Positions 33,120 through 46,330 of a DNA stretch of 64,000 bases are shown here, one piece after another. Under the pieces are notes generated by a model that was not told the origin of the DNA, searched no databases, and saw only the letters and a list, made by a program, of their open reading frames with translations. Made by a program: the position numbers and the translations under genes. Numbering within the stretch: the stretch's first letter is position 1; each line of letters starts with the position of its first letter. The DNA lies in NCBI RefSeq assembly GCF_020497125.1, contig NC_059074.1, positions 196,240,915-196,304,914 on the forward strand. Direction: 5' to 3'. The DNA is from Mauremys mutica. Taxonomy: Eukaryota; Chordata; Testudines; Geoemydidae.

Positions 33120-33572
33120 TCAGGGCTTGCTCTCTGGAATCACAGCTCTCTTTTTAGAAGCCTTTTGTGAGTAACTCATAGTTGCCTTCTTAAGCTCACC
33201 TCCCTTGGATGTAGAAGGCTGTGGTGAAGATTCCTGCAATCCTGGTGAATCTTGATGTATACCTGAAGGCGGTTGGAGAGCCGCTTCCATTAGAAGGAAT
33301 TTAAGCCTCAGCTCTTTGTTCTTTCGAGACCACGGTTTCAACTATTGGCATAAACCACACTTCTGAGGAATGTGTTTTTTCCCAAGGCAACGGGCAGAAT
33401 GAGAATGTCTATCCATCACCAGGATGGCTTCTTTGCAGTTGAGACACTTCTTAAAGCCTGGTGAATTGGGCATACCCCATCCTGGGATGGTCTCTGGAAA
33501 ATTGGGAGCTGGGGGGGAAAAAGTTAAATAAAAAATGATTTTTTTTAAAGAATGAAATGAAAAGAAACCCAA
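33120..33572 (-). pseudogene. DIRS-type Gag remnant
   Basis: On the minus strand a stretch ending near 33342 reads KKCLNCKEAILVMDRHSHSA then RCLGKKH and a final CGLC. This is the C-x2-C ... D-x-H-x2-x-C-x-G-x2-H ... C-x2-C zinc-binding pattern I know from DIRS ORF1/Gag of vertebrates. A stop divides it from a basic, Ser/Pro-rich continuation (33341-33120). Relic, not functional. Confidence 0.6.
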
Positions 33573-33862
33573 AGGAAACTCTAATTAATATCTGGAAAAG
33601 AAACTCAAAGAAATGATTAACACGTATTTAAATAGCTAATGATCTGACAAATGGACAGCTAAAAGCTCCATCTCTAGCCCCAGGCAACTGAGAAGGAACT
33701 GAGGCGGGTTTCCCCGTGCAGTGCAGGTTAGCCTCGTGGCAGAGTACAAGAGGGGACAGCATGAGTGCAGGGCAAATGGACACTGCTACCAAAGTTCTCC
33801 AATCAGCAAGCAGGCCTACAGTGGAGCTCCCAGGCAGACACTACTTGAAGAAGAAATTCTGG

Positions 33863-36800
33863 TTCTGGACCAGAATGTGCACAGTGCCTGCATGGATAAG
33901 AGAGTAGAGAGGAGCCTCCCCCACTTTGCACCCCTGCTCAGAAGCGGGGCACAAGGGCAGTCTTTGTGTTCTCCTGAGCACATGGACTACTTGTAGCTGG
34001 AGTCACTGCCAATTTGATGCCCCAGGGGAGGCCAGGCCAGGATGCTGTCCCGGTGTGTACAAAGGGAATACATGCTGCACTCTCAGCATGGATGATGCAG
34101 TGATCATGCTCCCCTAGGGCTCATAGAAGAGGAGTTGTGTCAGTCTATTACTATTCTATATAGGAAACAACTTCCTCTCTCCATAGTACCTATATAGAAA
34201 ATTAGGGAAAGGAATGTTGTTATAACGCTAACTCCAGTAAGACTGAATAGGACAGTTCTTCTGTTCACTTGAAGTTCAAATTAAAATTAATATTCAAAAG
34301 AGAGCGAGAGATACCAAAAAAAAAAATCTGATACTTAAGAACATGCTAAAATAGGACTGTGTCAAGGATAAACCCAGAGAAGACAGAGTATCATGAGCCA
34401 AGGGCATGGTATCTAATGATCTGGTATGTCTAGACACTGCAGCGAGTATCTATAACTTATCAGGGAATTTCAAAACAATTAATGTAAAGTATATACCATA
34501 CTATGTGCTGCCTAGAGACAACAGGATGAGTTGAGGACGATGTAGCAATCTTGCCTCAGAAATTCCTGACATGTTTGTTTCTCTAGTTGCTAACGTATAT
34601 TTGCTTTTTTTTAAAAAATCTTTATGTAGGTAACAAAACAAGCATGTGGTCAGGCACCCATCATAGAATTCCTAGGTCTAGATTTAATCCTTGGGGAAAT
34701 GATCAAGAGAAAATTCTTTCCACATTGCAACCCATATTCCAGGTGATTTGTATGTGTGTCCTCCTTTCCCCTCTGCTGTCCATACAGCTCAGCTCTGCAT
34801 GCTATTTTTGAGCAGGATGTTGGCATGTTGTCTCTTTAAAGGCCTCTTTAGATACAGAGATGCACAGGCCACAGCCACGGTCAACACACACAGAGCAGAT
34901 ATCAATTAATAACTAAAAATAAGAACTACCAAAAATGTCCTCTGTTCATCAAGGTTCAAAGCTGCAGAGAAGTTCAGAGCAGGCAAAAAGCCATTAGAAG
35001 AACAAGTACATGAATTAATCCCTATTCCTGCCCAACCCTTCCACTTCCTATGCACAGTTTATCTGAGGTCTGAGCAGCTGTACATGCACTTCTCAATGTG
35101 TGGCAATACAATATACCTTACAAACAATCCTGTGGTTCAATAGTATGGGTTTTTTATGTTTGTTCCTTCCTTAAGGGCCATAGAGTTTTCATTAGAGCTT
35201 GCCATGGAATCATGTTGATTTCACATATTTCTCAGCCAATTTGTGTAAAAATAATTAATGTTTCATAGATATATTCTGTACTGAAATATATAACATGCCA
35301 GAAATAACTTGCATTTTTTAGAAGGTCTGTATGGTAGTATGTCACCAGATTTATCAAGGCATCTAAAACACTTTAAACTTTAAAAGGTCCTTTCAGTGAC
35401 TGATCTAGTTAATTTGTGAGCCTAACTGATTGGGCTAGCAAAAATTATCAACCAGTCTCACAAGAGGCAATTGCTGTCACCTGCAAACTATGAATGTGAA
35501 TATCTAAGCTTGTCATCCAAAGAGGGAAATATCACATCTCTTAGTTAACAATGAACTTACAGCCAGCCTCTTGTGACAGACCATTTTGCGCGTGAATGGG
35601 TAGCCAACACTGCAGATCTAGTTTTTGGCTGAAGGATATTTAATTGTATTTGATCTTAAGAAACATTAGGTTATAGAAATATAGACTGGTTGGGTTTGAA
35701 ACTGTAAAGAAAAGGTACTTAGGTTAAAAATGCTCCTGTGATCTGAAATAGAGCATTGAGCTGACTTTACAGCCTGTTTTTCTTTTTCTTTTTTTTAATC
35801 ATTTTAATTTTGAAAGGGGGCAAAACTTTAACAACTTAATTGTGATGGATTGGAAGTGCCACTCGATGAGTTTCTGTAGCATTTTAGAATCCAAGAGCGA
35901 TCACATAAAGTACATTTCCTTAAAATCAAGTTCACTCCCAGGTTGAAACACATTTCCTGTTTTCTAACGGAACAGAAATGTGCCTAGTACTCAAAACTTT
36001 CTGTGGAAAGTTTTCAGGAGAGCAGTTCTCAAACAAGGAAAACATCAGTATTCTTTCCTATCTAGAATGGAGTTTGCCTTTTAAATTAGCTTCCAAACCC
36101 AGACATACACACTGGTCTAAAATAATATCCCTTTTAGACTTTGGCACCAAGCAAACTGATTTAGCCTCTGCCCCACTAGGGCTTGAAACAATGTTTACAA
36201 TTGTTTTCAAATAAAGTTATGGCCAACTATGATCGTAAAGAGGCCCTATCTTCTCTGTAAGGTTTACAGTGTTTATGCTCTGAGCTTAATCAAAGCAAAG
36301 GCCTGACCATTTTATATTATGTTTTGATTTTGCCTTTATGGATGGGGCTAGACAGTGTTATAATCATATTAATGAACCATGTTGGCAGCCATGCTGTTTC
36401 CATTTCCTTGATGTTTCAGAATTTCTGAAGTCAAAGGGTCATTTCAGCCGAAGTGAAACTCAGCCCAAATCACAAAGCGTTGCCAGTTTTAGGCCAATGT
36501 TTTGCATGTTGTCCACTCAAATCCATACACTGGTCCATGTTCTCTCAAAACTTGGTCTAGGTAACTGAACCATCTGTGGACCTCAGTGAACTTGGCCCAA
36601 ATTTATAGGCATGTTCCTCGAAGGACCTGTGTTAAAGTACGAGTTGTGGGTCCTCAGGACTTCTCAGGATCAGTCCCCAGGTTTGTAATGAAATCCAAAC
36701 CCAGGCATGTCACAGCAGGTTTCCTTTGAAAAGATTCTCCCCACAGCTCCAATTGTAACGTGATTTGCATCCACACAACAGGATTCCATGTTACAACTGT

Positions 36801-37499
36801 GTTTATAGAGCTTGTGGTAAAGCTAGCAGTACCGAGCAGCAGTCTCTGGGGTACAGTTTCTGCTACCAGTGATGCTTTTAAAATAATCTGGGCAGGGGGT
36901 GGGGAGGGAAAACCATGGATAAGCTCAGGTTTTGAACACTGCCACTGTGTGTATTATTTATAGATCAGAATCTTGATTCTTTCCTGTTTAGGTTTTAGGA
37001 AAAAATAAAGGAAACGGGGAAGAGAGAGGGAGTTTTACAAACCACAATATTAATAGGTATTGTTTTTTTCATAAAATTAAAAGCAAGAATACAAAATAGG
37101 CACGTCTGGATTTAAGCATTCCCCTGCACTGGGCCAGATTCTGCATTCTTTGTGCACCCCGTGGATCAAATCCTCAGCTGCTCTAAATCAACATAGCGCT
37201 GTTGCAGCAATCTGCAACCCAAGCCTTGCAGTGTTGTGCTAATGGATACGAGAACTAGTGAAACTGATGAGTCCATTTTAATTGTTGAAGCTGAGTAGCA
37301 AGTGCAATGAGTAAGCAAATAGCAGAACTAGTGAAAGTTTTCAGTTTGTTTTTTCCTAAGGTCTTATTTGTAAAGGCCAAGATTATAAAACAATGAGCAG
37401 TGATTTTGGGTGCCTCAATTGTTTGATGCACAACTTGAGACAGCTAAAGAGGGCCTGATTTTCAGAAAGAGCTGAGCACCCATCCTCTGAAACACAGGT
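33863..37499. other. No recognised feature
   Basis: About 3.6 kb of AT-rich sequence with no supported gene, RNA gene or bounded repeat. Confidence 0.45.
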
Positions 37500-37605
37500 A
37501 GGGTGACCAGATAGCAAGTGTGAAAAATTGGGATGGGGTGGGGGTAATAGGTGCCTATCTAAGAAAAAGCCCCAGATATCCGGACTGTCCCTATCTGGTC
37601 ACCCT
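37500..37605. mobile_element. Short MITE with perfect 15-bp TIRs
   Basis: AGGGTGACCAGATAG (37500-37514) and CTATCTGGTCACCCT (37591-37605) are exact inverted copies around about 76 bp. TA precedes the left end and CA follows the right, so a mariner-type TA target is possible but not proven. Confidence 0.85.
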
Positions 37606-40600
37606 CAAAACGGGCCACTTTAAGCATGTCTCAAGTTGGGCACCCAAGCAATTGAGGGCTCCTAAATCACTAGTCATTTCTGAAAATCTTGGGAAAACAC
37701 AGCTAGGGAAACTTTTTTTTAAAATGTGATCTGGTTTTCCAATCTTCCTATCTCCTTTTCCAGACGCACCATCAGTCTTAAACTTTGAACTCCCTACAGT
37801 AGCTTTCACTGTTTTGTATCACAACCTGAACATTAATATACATACTGCTTACTTTTCAGTCAGAATTTCTATTCCAGTGAAGCTAATAAATTAAAGATGA
37901 GTTAGTTCAATGCCGAGTGGTTTAAAATAATAGACCTTGTGTGTTAATCCTGATGTACATGGTACTGAGTGGTTTTTTTTGTTTGTTTGTTTTGTATGCT
38001 GCTGCCTAGTAGATGTGGTTAGGCAACAGTAATAAATCAGAACAAAGGAATGAAAGTGTTGGGGCTTTAGGAAAATTGCATTTTAGAAAAAACTTGGCTT
38101 GCCATTAAGGGCATTTTTGAAATATAGGTGTAAGAGATCTGGACAAAATTGTATAAATAATCCAGGAACCTGCAGTTTGTGCAGTCCTCAGGTAATATTG
38201 CAAGCCACTGTGCCTTCTTCATTCCTGTTCCAACAGATCAAATGGGTACAGTGTATTGAAACAAGTGGCTGCACTACTAATCTCTAAGGGCTAGTGAAGC
38301 TCATTAGAATGAGGACTGAGATTTAAAAGAATCAAAATTGACCCAGGTATTTGACATATTGTTTTGCAGGATCAGGGCTTTCCAGCTTCAGTAGACATTC
38401 CTATTGCAAATCAATGTCAGCTAGAAATGTGTCAGCTTGAGGAGTGAGTTATCTTTAGCCGAGATCCATACATCCCCTACATGCGTTATTGTGGAAGAGC
38501 TGCAGTTTTCACACAAAACGATGATCGTGAGTGCTTCCAGACATCACTCTCAGCCCCTGGGCAGGAAGGAGAGCTCCCCATTACTCAACAAAAGCTACGG
38601 TCACTATAGGAGTGGTATTGACAAGCACATAGGGCCAGATTTTCAAAAGGTATTAGGCACATAGTAGAATTTTCAAAAGCAAGTATGAAGGTCATGTGCA
38701 CAAGATAGAAATAATTTACTCCTAGAGGTGACGTTTTTCTAGCAGCTATTGAACCTGGGAGTTAGATGCATAACTTGCTCCAGTGTTTTTAAAAATCCTA
38801 CTAGGGACCTAAGTACCTTTGAAAATCTGGACCTTAGGATTTTATACTAGTGCCCATCATTGCAGTATCTGAGACTAAAAGGTATTTAGGTATCTAACAT
38901 CTATTGAAAGCAGTAGGTGCTAGGTGCCTCAATAACTTTGAGGCTGTGGTCCTGAGAGCCCAAATGGAGTGGAATCTCCCCCCGCCCCCGATTCTCTTGG
39001 CTTGTGGGATAGAGGCCATGGCATGGGAGAGATTTTGGGCTAACAAGAGGAGAGGAACAAGGGCATTTGCTGAGATTTAGCAGAGATGTGGAGCCCTGTC
39101 CATAGATCTTATGCAAATTGGACTATTAATACACATTTCCAAAATACATTCACCTTGTGTTTTAATCCGGAACTCTTCGCGTTTGCCTTTTGTCAATAAC
39201 ATCCCTTGCTCCATATGTGTCAAGCTTAAATAAAAATTACCAATCAATAACAAAAGCAAAGACACTAAGAGCTAGATTGTGTCCTGGACAGCACAGAATC
39301 CTACCTTATATCCTTATGCAGGCGACCTGGTCCTTGGCTCTAAGAGTAGAGTTAAGGTGCCTTCTTTCTTCCGCCTCAGAACAGGTGGGCAGAAAATGGG
39401 TGGGGAATGGGATGAGGCCTGGTGACTGATTCAGGCCAGCAGCAATTATTAAAACCCTGGATCAAGGGTTGAGGAGAAGCAAAGAGAAAATTGTGGCTTC
39501 TTGAGACACTTCTGCAGTGGCCCAGCTACTCAGTGTCCCTTACTAGGGGCTGCACGCTACAGACACAATGTAGCCCTAAGAGTTTAAGTGACAAAAGTGT
39601 CACATACAAACAGACCGTGCAGTCTAGATGTGTGCACAGAGGGCAACATCAGCATGCAGATCTCCCCTCTGTGGGGAAGGGGGAGGCTCACCATCTCCAA
39701 GGCACTGTTTCTCCTTTCACACACACTTCTAGCCCCGCCCCGAAACTTAGTCAGCAAATATCACTGAAAATATTGTAAATGGTAAATCACATTAGAGTGA
39801 CACTGTCCCATCTCCTGCTGCAGGGCTCTCACACCTGAACACAAGGCTGCAATGGGACTAAGGGAAAAGTTCTTTAAGCAGGACACAGGAAAAAAATGTA
39901 ATGCTAGGTGGCTGAGAGAGCACCCTGATGTTCGTTGACCCAGGGGAAGATGCCGTGCAGCTATGTAAGGTTGGCTTCTCATTAGCTCTATGCTGCAGTT
40001 CAAAGATCAGGCCATTGATGGGGCCTGAAACACTTGTCTTAAAATTTTATTTACCGATCCAGAAAATAAGCACATGAAAATAGCTGCTGGCGTTTCCTAT
40101 ATGCATCTCCAAAGCCATGCTGAAATCTCACGCGCCCAGCTGGGCTTCAGGGCTCAAACAAGGATTCCCCTGAGTGGCCAACAGGAGTGCTAGAGACAAG
40201 TCCACAGCGACATGTGGAAAATAGGGCCTGAGTTTTGCTTTGGTAAAAGTGGGGCATGATGGTAAACAGGTCTGAGAACCACTGCATTCGGGGCTCATTT
40301 TCCCCAGGTGAGGGAACCATTTTTTCTGATTTCAGAAGGAGGCAGAAATAAGAAAACATGCAAAAGCTAGGCACTTAGACAGCATGAAGGAACTGTAGGC
40401 ACTCTCACCGAGAGGTACGACGACTGCAGCCACGTGGAAGCTTTTAGACGGAGGCGTTTTACCTAGCACAAGAGACCACGGGAACAGAGATCAGGGTTTA
40501 TTTTTTTAAAATATGGTGAAATAGCGTAACTATGTTCCCAGAGTTTGTTCATTGTGATAGTGGGTGTCAGTTTGGCCAGTCAGACCCCATCATTGCTTCA

Positions 40601-40882
40601 AATGAATGTCTGTGAAAAGCAAATTTACAGTCTGTTGCTGTGAATCATTTTGGCCCCAATCATGCAAACTCATATGCTCAGGTGGACCATACACCTGCAC
40701 AGAGCCCCACTGACTTCATTGGGGGTCTGCCAATACGTAGGAGATTGCAGGGCCTCAGGAAACAACATCAAAAAGAAATTTGTTCTGGGTGGAAACAGAA
40801 GAACCTCGTAAAAGTCAAGTTAGGCAATCAGCAAAGAGAAAACAAGATTTAGGTGACCTAACCTACAGAACAAAGAGAATTC
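37606..40882. other. No gene recognised; one foldback repeat at 38632-38833
   Basis: Apart from the foldback repeat listed separately, nothing here shows coding or repeat signatures that I can support. Confidence 0.45.
38632..38833. repeat. Foldback repeat, GGCCAGATTTTCAAA family
   Basis: It starts GGGCCAGATTTTCAAAAGGT and ends GTACCTTTGAAAATCTGGACC, an imperfect palindrome as a whole. Related units lie at 52469, 54066 and 55617. Confidence 0.65.
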
Positions 40883-41185
40883 TAGCACTGCCAACCCCAC
40901 TTGTTCAAAAGTCATGAGTCAGTCCCTCAAAAGTCATGAGACTGGCTTAGAAATCATGAGATTAAAATAATTGTAAGTTTTGAGATCTTTGCTTTGCTTT
41001 TTGAGCCTTGAGGGTGCATTTGGGTCACATGTTCAAGCTTCAACCATGAGAGCTAGAAACATCATTTTTTTTAAAATGAAAGCTGAGATTTCCTCATAAT
41101 TACATGATTCCAGGAGCTGTGGCTTCAAGAAAACACACCAAATATTGTGGGGCTTGTGATAAAATTGAGAGTGCGTGACACTGGA
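40883..41185. repeat. Dispersed miniature element, same family as 10731-11017
   Basis: It shares the TGCCAACCCC start, AAATCATGAGATTA, a TTTGAGCCTT..GGGTGCA block and GAGCTAGAAAC with the copy at 10731. Confidence 0.55.
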
Positions 41186-42224
41186 TTTCCAGGGTTGACC
41201 AATCACAGGCATACTCACTACAGAGTTCTAGCAAACATTCCAAGACTCAAATGTGTTCATTAATCAAAATTATGTAATGGGTTTTATGAAAAAAAATCTG
41301 TTAAAAAAAATCTGTTTGCAGACACTTTACCAACAGGAGAAAAAGGTTAAGTTAGTCAGATAAATTACTCTCAATGAACAGCTCAATCATCTCTAGTTTG
41401 TACCTTGTACCTTGAAAGAATGTAGAATTATATTATCACGGTTACATCATCTTCAGATCTAATGATTAACACACTCACTTTCAACCCTTTATTTACAATG
41501 AGAGCACATGTCACAAAGCTATAAAAGATACGTCTGTGTAATGCATTTATTCCTCCTACAGCAATTACATACGTTCATCCAAAGAAAAGCTGAGCCAGAT
41601 CCTCAACAGCAGCAAACCAGGATAGCTCCTTTAAAGCCCTGATCCTGGAAGCCTCAAGGCTGTAGCAAATTGTGCTGGCTTGTAACAGCTTCCCAGGTGC
41701 CTTTATGCCAGCTGAAAAATACCCAAGCACACAGCACTCACACCAGGCCCTCTTCCCTGTGACAGGCCTGTCCCATTCCCTGCACTGGAGCAGCAAGCGG
41801 TGTCAGGGTACTCTCTAGCCATCCAGTTAAGCTAGCTTTTTGCCTGCTTTGCCTTTCTGTAGCAATACAGAGCAGATGGAATGGGGGCCAGGAACCGGGC
41901 CTTTATATACATAATTTAAAGCAGATTATCATTCAGCTGATGCTTTTGAAGGAAAAAAATGCTGATTCTAGAAACATGATTCTCCTCCTCATTTTGACAA
42001 TTTCCCTGACCTTTGATACTTTAGATCACAATATTTCCCTTGGCTGATTATAGAAAACAGGTGGCAGAGACTTAATTTTGGAAGCTCTGTTCTGCTTGAC
42101 AAAAAAAGGAAAAGAAAAAAAGAATTGACCCTCTCCCTTCCTCTCTCTCTCACCCCTCTCCCTTTGCCACTTCCATTTGAGAATAATAATTGATTAGTAG
42201 TAGTGTTGCAGTCTTGTCTAAGAG
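41186..42224. other. No recognised feature
   Basis: Nothing with a supported boundary or coding signature. Confidence 0.4.
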
Positions 42225-42290
42225 AGCCAGTCATGGACCATGTCGCCATTGTGCTAGGTGCTGAACAAACACAGACCAAAAACTGTTATC
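42225..42290. repeat. Short retroposon-like fragment
   Basis: CATTGTGCTAGGTGCTGAAC followed by AAACACAGACCAAAAA is a motif common in old amniote retroposons; 61108-61140 has a related GGCCAGGTGCTGTACCAAAC. The class is uncertain. Confidence 0.45.
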
Positions 42291-42302
42291 CTGCAATGTG
42301 TA

Positions 42303-42540
42303 TGTAGAGAAATGTTTGTAGAAGATTATAATTTTGAGACACTCTGTCATAAGGGACAGTATTATGAACATCGGAATTTGGAGGAGATGTGTCCTGAAGG
42401 CAGGGGGTGTTTATTTTTCTTTAAGAGAGACGATGTAGAGATATGTTTGTAGAAGATTATAATTTAAAGATGCTGCCTCATAAGGGATTGTGTTCTGAGT
42501 GTGGGAATTTGGAGGTGTGCCCTGAAGATAGGGGTGGGGA
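42303..42540 (+). repeat. Diverged two-copy tandem duplication, period ~131 bp
   Basis: TGTAGAGAAATGTTTGTAGA at 42303 recurs as TGTAGAGATATGTTTGTAGA at 42434, and both continue through AGATTATAATTT, CTCATAAGGGA-like and GGGAATTTGGAGG blocks to a similar TGAAG.[C/T]AGGGG end. Confidence 0.75.
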
Positions 42541-43179
42541 ACACTACATGGCCGTGTGCAGTAGCTCTCTGCAGATGCTCTCCAGTTTGATTTATTAAAA
42601 TGTTATTCCTTTCTCACTCACTCTGTTTGTTATTTGAAGATCATTATGGTGTACAAGGTGATGTGACAATCTACCCCACCAGAGTGGCATAGCTGAGTGT
42701 GCTATTGGACTAGCCTCTACTCTGGCCTGTCCAGTCATCCTGGGGAGGGATGGGAAGCACTTCAGTAAGGTTCACAAGGAGCAGGGTCACTGGCCACCCA
42801 CTAGAGCAATCCCTGTTCCACAGAGAAAAGTGCTCTTGGAATTAGCAAAATGGAGGTGGATAGGGGAGGAAGCATCAGCAGACTTTGAACTTCCCCACCC
42901 CCGGACAAGATCAAGACTACGTTCTCCCTGGAGCCTGACATTCTAATACAAGACACCAATTTTGTTACGGAGCTGTGGGCAAACCAGATGCTAAGCTTTC
43001 TGTGGGGAATGAAAAGGTGGTAGACCCCCATCCGCTAAGGCATGACTGCACTTCGATCTCAGAGGTGCACAGATCCACTGTTCTGAGCAAGACAGAGAGA
43101 TGAGAGAGGTAAAACTCAACTCTTGGTCCACAGGGTTGATAGACGAGAGGTCTTACAACTGGCCTGTGAGGTCCTCTGT

Positions 43180-44710
43180 TCAGGACACTGGGGGGTGGGG
43201 AGGGGGAAGACCTTTAATCAGCTGGTGGCCTGTTTCTACTGGCCCAGCACAGGCAGAGATGTCAGTGACTACTGCACCTCATGCTTGGAGTGCTAATTAT
43301 CTGGCCCCAAGGGAATCCCCCAAACACCCCTTATCCCGCTCCCTGTAGTCAATATCCCTTTTGAATGGATGGACTTAGTGGGACTCCTGGAGAAGAGCAA
43401 TGTGGCATACCAACGCATTCTAGTCAGCCTCAGCTATGTAACCTGCTATGCCAAGGCCATCCCCCGGCATTCCACAAGCACACCTCCCTACCACCGTGGC
43501 AGAACTCATGAAGCTCTTCATGTGGGTAGGGACCCCCTAGGACATTTTATCTCATGAAGGGACTAGTTTTACATCCAGCATGATGAAAGAGCTGTGAAAC
43601 CTAGTAAAGGTTAAGACAGTAAGGACTTTGATCTACCACCCCCGGAGAGATGGACTGGCAGAATGATTTAGTCAAACTCCGAAGAGGATGCTGAAGAAAT
43701 TCATAGCCTCAGACCCCAGACACTGGGACCAGCTGCTTCCTCCTCTATTTGCCATACAGGAAGACCCCCAAGCCTCTACCAGGTTTTCACCTTTTGAGGT
43801 CTTGTACAGCAAGAAGCCCCAAGGCATCTTAGACCTGCTTCAAGAAACGTGGGAAGAGTAAGGACCACAAGTGAAAAACATAGTCCCGTATCTTCTCCAG
43901 CTACAAGAGAGACTCAAGACTTTATGGGCATTCACTAAAGAAAACCTGCTAAATGCACAGCAGCCCCTCCGCCCCAAAGTCCAATTATGGGTGTTCAAAG
44001 AGGCAAATGAGTGTTGTTATTGCTGCTGAGCTCAGAATCCAAGTTAGTAGCCCAAAGGCAGGAGCCCTTTAAGATAGCGAAGCAGGTGGGCCATGCTTAC
44101 TACAAGGTCCGACATCCAGAGAAAAGAAAAGAAAACGAACTAACAAACAGATCTACCATGGGAAACTTTTAAAAGCCTGGAAGGACCATGAGGGGGTTCT
44201 CTTAACTCCTTTCCTACTGGAGCCCGCAATAGGACCCCAGCCACCTGTGACACAAATGACCAAACCCATACAGAAGGGAAAGTCAACCAGAAGAGACAGC
44301 CCAATTGCAGCAGCTAGTTATCTCATTCCCCACTGTGGTTTCATCCCTACTGTGACCTAATGTGACATGCTCACCTAGAACACCACATCGAGATAGCTCT
44401 GTGACTCCTCAGCTGCTTCCCATAAAAATGTCAGGGACAGTTTGGGATGAACTACAGATGATATTGGCACTGGGAGTGGTAGAACAACTGCACAGCAAAT
44501 AGAGAAGTCTCATTGTGCCAAAGCCTGATGGCATGGAACGCTTCTGCAATGATTATTGAAAGGCCAATGCAATACTGAAATTTGACGTTTACCCAAAGCC
44601 AAGGGTAGACAAGCTGTTAGAACAGCTGGGAGCTGCCAGACATATATCCACTTTAGACCTCATGAAGGGACATTGGCAAATACTTTGGACTCTGAAATCC
44701 AAGGGGTAAA
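43180..44710 (+). pseudogene. Gmr1-like Ty3/gypsy pol relic, integrase then reverse transcriptase
   Basis: About 43190-43870 reads as gypsy integrase across frame breaks: FYWPSTGRDVSDYCTSCLEC (zinc-binding end), PFEWMDLVG and later HWDQLLPPLLFAIQEDPQAS. After a decayed linker, 44430-44700 reads as reverse transcriptase: LQMILALGVVEQLHS, LIVPKPDGMERFCND, KFDVYPKPRVDKLLEQLG and ISTLDLMKGHWQI. Integrase upstream of reverse transcriptase is the order known for the Gmr1 group, opposite to usual Ty3/gypsy. Multiple stops and frameshifts show it is dead. No flanking LTRs were identified. Confidence 0.8.
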
Positions 44711-46134
44711 ATTACTTCTTCCATACCCTTCGATTTATCTCCATTCCACCTCTTGTCTTTTGCTCTCCATGGAGCACCAGCAACTTTTTAAACATCAAGA
44801 TAGTTATCGCTAAGAAAAATCCTAATGGAGACAAGGCACAGGTAGTTTTTACCTCAGCATTGCTAGCCAAGGCCAATCCAGCTGGGGTTACCTCCTTAAA
44901 GCCCATAGCTTCCAGGAAGCTCTGCTATGTAGTTCTTGCTCCCTCTGACATGCCCATCCGACTCTTGGGGCTGTAAAAGTAAAGCAAAAACTAAAATAAA
45001 TGTAAAATTTTTTAAATGCAAAACAGTCTCTTTTGTAAGCAAGAGTCAGGCTAGCTGTAACCCTAATAACGCAAAACGTAAAAGCAAAAATTGTGTAAGG
45101 CAAGTAAAAAAAACTGTGTAAAAAGTTGTTGCAACCTTGTGTAAATAAATATAAAATGTAAACTAAAGTCTAAATAAATGTAAAAAATTAAATATCAAAA
45201 TAACATATATAAACAAAATGCAGCTGTTGCTCATTATTGTATATAACAAAGGGTATAAATGCTTGCTGTAATTGTTTACCTGTAAAAAAAACCTGTTTAG
45301 CTCTCTCCCTCCATGCAATTGCTAAAAATAATAAAGTATCTAATTTGCTGCACCCAACCAAAAAGTAAAAACTACGTTTTTCTCCAACAGGGCCCAACCT
45401 AAAATCCATTGAACTCAATGGGAATCTTTGTGGATCAGGCCTCTGAACTGCTGCTCGTTCTTCGTTCCCGAGATCGTAATCCTTTCAGGGAAGGGATTAT
45501 GTTTTGTAAAGCACCGAGTACATTTATGAAGCTACATAAATAATAGGACCATCCCTAGCACGTGAATTATGCACTGTTAGCTGCTACACTTCACTCCAGA
45601 GCTGGTGAGATTTTAGTAGGGGGTGAAGTGATTCAAACATCATACTGAAGTCCTTATTCAGTGGCAGGTTGGGCCTGGCTCATTTGTTATCAGAGGGAGA
45701 GGTGGAAAGAGCTTCTCTCTCCTTGGGGGCCTCCTAGGGCTAGGCACATTTCAGAGGTGGTGACTTTTCATACACTACATGCCAAATTCTCGGCTGGTAT
45801 AAACTGGATCAATGTTAATCAGTGACGGTGGGATCTGGGCCAGCCAGGGCAGACAAGTCGCTCCCCACACAATCGGTGGTGAGCACCAAACCTGAGAGGT
45901 GCTGGGACCCCATGTGCCAGGTTGCAAAGCCTCTCACTCACATTTGGCTCAGCTGGCTGTCCATCATTTTGGGGGCCCTTACAAATGGGGTGAACACGGG
46001 GGTAAACTGCCTCTTTTGCCCCCCATCTGGGCACCCTAAACGTACACCAACAAATATCCCATGCTCCTAAGTATGAGGAGGAAGAGAGTTGGCATCAAAC
46101 CATGTTAACTAAAAATAAATGCGTACACCCATCC
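44711..46134. other. No recognised feature
   Basis: Includes a compositionally odd A-rich stretch (44975-45215) with repeated TAAATAAATGTAAAA-like words, perhaps slipped simple sequence. No gene is supported. Confidence 0.4.
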
Positions 46135-46330
46135 CAACAAAATAATAGCAATAATTCATCGATATTCAGCACATCTACAGTACTTTTCATCCAAAGATCA
46201 CAAACTTCCTTACAAAGGAAACAGTAACTCCCATTTTACAGACAGGGAAACTGAGGCACCGAGATTAAGTGTTTTGCCCAACCCCACACAGCATGGCAGA
46301 AATGTAATACAGTTTCAAATTAGCCATTTG
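46135..46330 (+). repeat. MIR-type SINE fragment
   Basis: The block CCCATTTTACAGACAGGGAA, ACTGAGGCACCGAGATTAAG and a CCACACAGCA..GCAGAA run is the conserved core-to-tail region of amniote MIR/CORE-SINEs. Edges are approximate. Confidence 0.75.

Larger units (their letters stand above)
30825..33862 (-). mobile_element. DIRS-like retrotransposon relic with inverted terminal repeats
   Basis: About 160 bp near the left end (30880-31045) reappears inverted near the right end (33692-33850), sharing TTAGCCTCGTGGCAGAG and GAGAAGGAACT blocks. The left end also forms a ~42-bp hairpin with 31092-31133 (GTAACGA.GGTT.TTTGAGAT arms). A DIRS-type Gag zinc motif lies on the minus strand at 33342-33572. Inverted rather than direct terminal repeats fit the tyrosine-recombinase DIRS order. 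No reverse transcriptase or recombinase is readable, and a solo LTR interrupts it. Confidence 0.6.
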
